DNA of 64,000 bases from Candidatus Alcium sp. F082 (GTDB taxonomy: Bacteria; Bacteroidota; Bacteroidia; Bacteroidales; F082): the NCBI GenBank assembly GCA_001543395.1, contig LPNG01000006.1, forward strand, positions 23,244 to 87,243, in the 5' to 3' direction. The notes below the pieces were generated by a model. It did not search any database, was not told the origin of the DNA, and was given only the letters and a program-made list of their open reading frames with translations. Of this stretch, positions 62,001 through 64,000 are shown piece after piece; positions within the stretch are counted from its first letter, which is position 1, and each line of letters opens with the position of its first letter. The position numbers and the translations under genes were made by a program.

Positions 62001-62109
62001 TGTTTTTCGGGGTTTTAGGGTTGTCAGGGCTCAGGCTTGGCGTTGCAAATGCCAGCAAACCGATGGCCACTAGGGCGATGATTCCGATGATGATTCCGAG
62101 GTGTTTCAT
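56071..62109 (-). CDS. alpha-2-macroglobulin family protein lacking the thioester motif
   Basis: A 2012-residue exported protein. It has an N-terminal membrane segment or uncleaved signal (IIIGIIALVAIGLLAFA) and a helical, TPR-like region to about residue 370. MG domains follow (TDRAIYRPGQTVYFQG at about 600; VRVEEYKRPTFEV-like blocks) and a bait-like middle part. Then come MPDALTRWRLMLMAYTKD and a terpenoid-cyclase-like complement domain (YNGGWPWMDGMPESPYISTY), and a final receptor-like domain. Where thioester members have C-S-E-Q before FSRYYANSL, this protein reads R-A-E-T before AFYVFYANTL (about 1473). It can therefore not form the thioester and would trap proteases, if at all, non-covalently. 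A family A repeat codes DGPSTGSGT at about 1348. Confidence 0.92.
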   Translation of the reverse strand: MKHLGIIIGIIALVAIGLLAFATPSLSPDNPKTPKNNYETMWKTVKENLEKNLPESAEKELDAIEQQAAKDKNDIQLLKTYLYRQKIFQFTIEEDPDQHFIQYAESKIGQLDEVCNALLHEEIAKAYANYLDENEWRIDENLPIDGDISKVEMKYWDKESFKTRIYQHYNEALMPIEALKKSKTEDFMVLYENKENNEKYLEYEASLFEFMFHRVANYYQGEANADDAEGDTEKWWLPAKDFVKADLGAADNPLAKCLKIYQDLIAYNLKEKNEDVLIYNDFKRFGFVNGILGKDDQYQVAMEDLKAQHKDNPLSAEITSLIARSMINQLENNPSDSVYFDNYKKAKTMCEEAIAKFPKSKGAKNCQNLIKRIEEPRININLKSVQLPGEAIPAVLEYKNTIAPYYRIVKVGEKDLKRLRETRDKEELLKELNKMPAGEEKELTLPTETDYREHSTLIALPVLDKGIYYLVASTEKGTKDKDKILTLNFQVSELGYIVDQMNHKITVVVVNRKTGKTVEGVTVELYRRQWDYKTREHKVTILATVKSDKNGKVFLNDKVKDDNTFFINLRKDDDVLLSEGAFFLRASYQNNSEQYSTTLFTDRAIYRPGQTVYFQGITTRKQGEDLSLASNYNETISFRDANWQEIISAKFTTDEYGSFSGSFIIPTDRLNGVFHLNANRGSVTIRVEEYKRPTFEVNFEQPKEQYKLNQEVTVRGDVKAYAGFGLDDVEYTYRVVRKTSFPWRCWWWWYPVVDDEQITHGKARTDENGKFAVTFNLKPSKTIAPEKQPMFTYEIEVTATSKQGETHADTYSIRAGYNEIAISTDLPSEVEKSDIGKYQITVSNLSYQPAKSRISRKIYRYEDVAKINYFDAMGRSEKLDRQVLRDAELARLFPMYSFYDKQNKTLVDEATISVDDKDKFYEGKALEPGRYVVELTSLDDPLAKVSEQFIVFENDSQKLPFTTMEWVHQDKSTAKPGEEIQLSIGSAAKDVDVWVQLLHGDEIRLDKKITVNNSIQTLSYKVTENDRGGLSWRYVFVKENTVNRETLRVSVPFDNYDLDVKLATVRDKLSPGAEETWGVTVRDYKDKPLEAALLAGMYDASLDEFESHYWSFNMSPSTVSGTVFFGCDDGILFTSSSTNGGYFYFAELFNFSLPSDAPFFDFGYGFGRRMYKGLGAGRVMYDMVEEVAMPEEATMARNVAVETADEEMVEITKQEMPYEAGCQEQKPKEPAEPTLRENFNETAFFFPQLRTNADGSATFSFTMPDALTRWRLMLMAYTKDRKTGRNEYTFTSSKPVMIMADMPRYMYDNDELWFVANVINTGDEPVTPTAKLEVFDAGTMEPVNLIVLDGPSTGSGTCTIPMETIQPGRSKEVRWKVKGQYDLSLLAFRFTAYAGQFSDAEQHLLPVLSSEIFMTQTLPITVKAETEKTFDFEAIANPDSHERDYSLTLNFSTNPVWYAVQALPYLANISTDRAETAFYVFYANTLSSYIADHIPNLLNYIKKWQIETPDALLSQLEKDQDLKAIMLQETPWVLEAKSETEQRSRIATLFEVNTIRNQQTNALKLIQQKQKYNGGWPWMDGMPESPYISTYILSGFGKLQKMGAWESLSKADQNTAQSICDKAVRYLEYEVAETYRYMKAHSKGKDWPIGSSTLNELYALSFFKEQNSDKDFATAKKYYLGSLDKEWTSFNFNDRSKGALVLYRNGNEKTAKLMIQSFKECAQKNEQIGMYWPKKYFSFESHIATHANIMAAFAEIDQNQEMIDELRVWLLTQKQTNKWENSASTADAIYALLMRGSDWFEEGKEVTLRFGNTPISTEGGVAGTGFIQRRWNANEVTQDMRQLTVNNPTPHLVWGGLFRQYFVPIDEVKSDESGFTIKRELFVETVTDKGKKLVPVEKQALKVGDKLTVKITFTSQQDMSFVFVKDLRAAGFEPIEQISRYEYNDQMSYYQSNTDTDMEFFIEFLPKGTHQLEYSMFVTKEGYLNNGYALIQCQYAPEFSAYSDGMRVKVGE
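58038..58066. repeat. family A half-repeat inside the macroglobulin gene
   Basis: AGGTCCCTGAGCCTGTCGAA then GGGCCGTCC, identical over this stretch to the copy in polA at 28800-28827, and in the same coding frame (LDGPSTGSGT). Confidence 0.88.
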
Positions 62110-62140
62110 ATTGTATCATGTTTTATTGTTCGTTATTTTA

Positions 62141-62275
62141 GGAGATTCCCTGCGGGAATGGAGAACCGTTTGTGTTGCTTACTGCGGCGGCTTGTGGCGT
62201 TTACATTCAGAAGGCTCTACAAGCCGCCGCCCTTTAAACACATGACCATTTCCATTCCCAACGGGAATCTCTCAT
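62141..62275. repeat. family E palindromic element, copy 2
   Basis: Outer arms GGAGATTCCCTGCGGGAATGG and TCCATTCCCAACGGGAATCTC (imperfect inverse; one base trimmed in practice), inner arms GCGGCGGCTTGTGGCG and CTACAAGCCGCCGCC. It lies in the 5' leader of the macroglobulin gene, between its promoter box and start. The rest of the 62110-62493 gap holds promoters and one smaller palindrome. Confidence 0.85.
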
Positions 62276-62288
62276 GTCTTATTCAACG

Positions 62289-62296
62289 CAAAAATA
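62289..62296 (-). promoter_or_regulatory. -7 box (TAttTTTG) of the macroglobulin gene
   Basis: TATTTTTG on the minus strand, 180 bases before the ATG at 62109. No nearer box is visible, so the leader would contain family E copy 2. Confidence 0.5.
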
Positions 62297-62359
62297 ACAA
62301 ATATCGTGCTATTTTTATCACAAAACTCACAAAACAAGGCAAAACCCAAAATAGCAGTT

Positions 62360-62407
62360 GGAAAGCAGCCCCTCATTCCGAACTTGATTCGGAACGGCCT
62401 GCTTTCC
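62360..62407. repeat. nested palindrome (family C-like)
   Basis: Outer GGAAAGCAG with CTGCTTTCC, inner TTCCGAA with TTCGGAA. It lies between the divergent promoters of the macroglobulin and polyprenyl synthetase genes. Confidence 0.7.
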
Positions 62408-62481
62408 TGCGGCCACCCGGTTGGGTAGGCTGCATCCACCAAATAAAGTTTTATACGTTTTGCAAGTTTTGTGATAATTCC

Positions 62482-62489
62482 TACCTTTG
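62482..62489 (+). promoter_or_regulatory. -7 box (TAccTTTG) of the polyprenyl synthetase gene
   Basis: TACCTTTG, ending only four bases before the GTG start at 62494, which would give an almost leaderless mRNA. Confidence 0.65.
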
Positions 62490-62493
62490 CCGC

Positions 62494-63333
62494 GTGAAAA
62501 AATTGAGCACCATCATCTCCCCCATCTCCACTGAATTGGCGCAGTTTGAGGCCTTCTTCGGAAAGACTTTACATGCCGACACCGAGCCTATGGAGCGCAT
62601 TATGCGCTATGTAGGCGACACGCGCGGCAAGCGTCTGCGTCCCATCTTGGTGCTGCTCAGTGCCAAACTCCTTGGTGAGGTCAACGAGCAGACGCTACGT
62701 GCCGCTGCTTTTGTGGAGTTGGTTCATAGCGCCACGCTCCTCCACGACGATGTGGTGGACGATGACGATGAACGCCGCGGCAGAAGTTCCGTGAAGGCCC
62801 AGTTCGGCAACCTGTCGGCAGTGCTGGCCGGTGATTTCCTTTTGGCCAAGGCCATGCTGCTGCTCAGCGCGCCCGGCGACCATGCCATCCTACAGGAGAT
62901 GCTACGCACCGCCGCCGCCATGAGCGAGGGGGAACTGATGCAAGGGACAAGGTCCTTGAGCCCGTCGAAAGGCCGGGGCGAAGAAGTTGAAACATATAAG
63001 GGTCGGCCCTTCGACAAGCTCAGGGACCTCAACTACCTTGATATCATCACCCGCAAAACCGCCATGCTGATGCGCTCTTGCTGCGCCGCAGGGGCCCTCT
63101 CGGTGGAGGCTACGCCCGAACAAGTCCAGCAAATGGCCGACTTCGGCATCAATTTCGGCATCCTCTTCCAACTGCGCGACGACCTCCTCGACGGAGAGAA
63201 CCTGGAACAAGCGCAGGCTTTGCTGCACGTTTATTACGAAAAGACTATGCAGGCCCTTGAAGGCTTCCCGCCTTCGGAAATCACCGAAGCGCTGCGTGAT
63301 TTGACCGTGTTTTGCGCAGAGCGGGAAGGGTAG
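62494..63333 (+). CDS. polyprenyl diphosphate synthetase, shortened and carrying a repeat
   Basis: A 279-residue trans-isoprenyl diphosphate synthase, which would make the side chain of quinones or the undecaprenyl-type carrier precursor. Seen: GDTRGKRLRPILVLL, the first Asp-rich motif LLHDDVVDDDDERRG, GDFLLAKAM, and the second motif FQLRDDLLD. Two oddities follow. Between GELMQ and YLDIITRKTA an intact family A repeat adds residues (RSLSPSKG to PFDKLRDLN). After DDLLD the usual block with GKP, GxDL and GKxTLP is missing, and the chain jumps to ENLEQAQALLHVYYEK. Normal members are near 320 residues. The GTG start is set by alignment to family N-termini. It may be a degenerate or altered enzyme. 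Confidence 0.8.
   Translation: MKKLSTIISPISTELAQFEAFFGKTLHADTEPMERIMRYVGDTRGKRLRPILVLLSAKLLGEVNEQTLRAAAFVELVHSATLLHDDVVDDDDERRGRSSVKAQFGNLSAVLAGDFLLAKAMLLLSAPGDHAILQEMLRTAAAMSEGELMQGTRSLSPSKGRGEEVETYKGRPFDKLRDLNYLDIITRKTAMLMRSCCAAGALSVEATPEQVQQMADFGINFGILFQLRDDLLDGENLEQAQALLHVYYEKTMQALEGFPPSEITEALRDLTVFCAEREG
62951..63029. repeat. complete family A palindrome inside the polyprenyl synthetase gene
   Basis: Left arm GGTCCTTGAGCCCGTCGAAA plus GGCC, right arm GGCCCTTCGACAAGCTCAGG plus GACC, inverted, with about 30 bases between. The insertion keeps the reading frame. Confidence 0.88.
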
Positions 63334-63339
63334 ATCATT

Positions 63340-63469
63340 GAGATTCCCTTCGGGAATGGAACGTAATTCATAACCAACATGCGGCGGTTTGTAACGTATA
63401 CGAAAGTAAGCGTTAGATGCCGCCGCGGTTAACTAATTATTAGTTCTCCATTCCCGAAGGGAATCTCCT
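63340..63469. repeat. family E palindromic element, copy 3
   Basis: Outer arms GAGATTCCCTTCGGGAATGG and CCATTCCCGAAGGGAATCTC are perfect inverses over 20 bases; the inner arms are GCGGCGGTTTGTAACG and GATGCCGCCGCGG. With copy 2 it brackets the polyprenyl synthetase gene. Confidence 0.9.
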
Positions 63470-63513
63470 AATGCTTTTTTTCACATCCATGTTACCCATT
63501 CATTAAGAATTCG

Positions 63514-63521
63514 TATCTTTG
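63514..63521 (+). promoter_or_regulatory. -7 box (TAtcTTTG) of ileS
   Basis: TATCTTTG, 26 bases before the ileS ATG at 63547. Confidence 0.7.
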
Positions 63522-63546
63522 CACCCTAAATTAGGACTCATAATAT

Positions 63547-64000
63547 ATGAACAGCAACTACAAGGAATATAAACAGCTGAATCTCACCGAGACAGCCAAT
63601 GAAATCCGTAAGTTTTGGGAAGACGACAACACCTTCCAAAAGAGTTTGGACAACCGCGACAAGGACAATGCCTTCGTGTTCTTCGAAGGTCCGCCGAGCG
63701 CCAATGGCACCCCGGGCATCCACCATGTGATGGCCCGTTCGATCAAAGACGTGGTATGCCGCTACCAGACCCTGAAAGGCAAACACGTGGTACGCAAGGC
63801 CGGCTGGGACACCCACGGCCTGCCCGTCGAACTCGGTGTGGAGAAGAAACTCGGCATCACCAAGGAAGACATCGGAAAGAAGATTTCGGTGGACGACTAC
63901 AACCGCGCCTGCCGCGAGGAGGTGATGAAATACAAGGACATGTGGGACGACCTCACCCGTAAGATGGGCTACTGGGTCAACCTCGACGACCCCTACATCA
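63547..64000 (+). CDS. ileS: isoleucyl-tRNA synthetase, N-terminal part (runs off the right edge)
   Basis: The first 151 codons of a class I synthetase. KFWEDDNTFQKSLDNRD leads into FFEGPPSANGTPGIHHVMAR, where GIHH takes the place of HIGH, followed by KDVVCRYQTLKGKHVVRKAGW and DTHGLPVELGVEKKLGI, the hallmark of IleS as opposed to ValS or LeuS. WxxxxTF at the start and the MGYWVNLDDPYI end fit. The remainder, with the editing domain and KMSKS loop, is outside the window. Confidence 0.95.
   Translation, partial: MNSNYKEYKQLNLTETANEIRKFWEDDNTFQKSLDNRDKDNAFVFFEGPPSANGTPGIHHVMARSIKDVVCRYQTLKGKHVVRKAGWDTHGLPVELGVEKKLGITKEDIGKKISVDDYNRACREEVMKYKDMWDDLTRKMGYWVNLDDPYI

Noticed and set aside
62101..62493. 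Upstream extension of the polyprenyl synthetase frame
   Set aside because: It runs through a palindromic element and the promoter box and has no conserved sequence; family members begin near the GTG at 62494.

Overview
The window looks like chromosomal DNA from a member of the Bacteroidota, most likely order Bacteroidales. The reasons are: TAnnTTTG promoter boxes (the Bacteroides-type -7 element) upstream of many genes; several secreted proteins ending in type IX secretion (T9SS) C-terminal sorting domains, together with the T9SS component PorZ; a TonB-dependent receptor paired with a DUF4249 lipoprotein; an UpxY-type antiterminator; and a GH92 glycosidase. There is no phage, plasmid, rRNA or CRISPR signal. 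The genus cannot be told from the sequence alone.

Layout. 1-5.2 kb: an AsmA-like gene running off the left edge, a lipocalin-like lipoprotein, a YafV-type amidase, tadA, a ClC transporter, exonuclease III and tRNA-Arg(CCU). 5.2-8.1 kb: a scarred region with two Rhs (YD-repeat) remnants around a small membrane protein, then a T9SS cargo gene. 8.1-12.8 kb: an O-acetylation operon (two SGNH proteins and an MBOAT acyltransferase). 12.9-18.6 kb: a MATE exporter, a small unknown gene, a DPP11-type S46 peptidase, a leucine-rich-repeat T9SS cargo and a DUF937 protein. 18.7-24.3 kb: envelope genes (OMP, S41 peptidase, TonB receptor, DUF4249). 24.4-31.5 kb: metG, then polA, a pseudouridine synthase and mnmA. 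31.6-41.6 kb: GH92, dnaG, map, a GLUG-repeat T9SS cargo, porZ and recO. 41.7-47 kb: a coiled-coil protein and a gldH-like/wza/wzc/upxY polysaccharide export operon. 47-53 kb: mrdA-rodA, adenine deaminase and an rRNA methyltransferase. 53-64 kb: two small lipoproteins, a secreted endonuclease/phosphatase, a 2012-residue alpha-2-macroglobulin, a shortened polyprenyl synthetase and the start of ileS.

The most striking feature is not one gene but the density of short dispersed palindromes. At least eight sequence families occur (named A-I in the features). They sit between genes and in 5' leaders (metG, alpha-2-macroglobulin, a T9SS cargo), in the loop of a terminator hairpin, against a start codon (DUF4249), and in frame inside protein genes (polA, GH92, alpha-2-macroglobulin, the GLUG cargo and polyprenyl synthetase). 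The insertions in polA, GH92 and the GLUG cargo fall in linker-like positions. Family A, read in one strand and frame, gives the linker-like peptide DGPSTGSGT or a variant in three unrelated proteins. This resembles in concept the Rickettsia palindromic elements that insert into genes. No transposase or RAYT gene is in the window.

Together the genes describe a rod-shaped, T9SS-secreting, peptide- and glycan-using gut or oral-type bacterium with an exported, probably acetylated, surface polymer. That lifestyle is inference.
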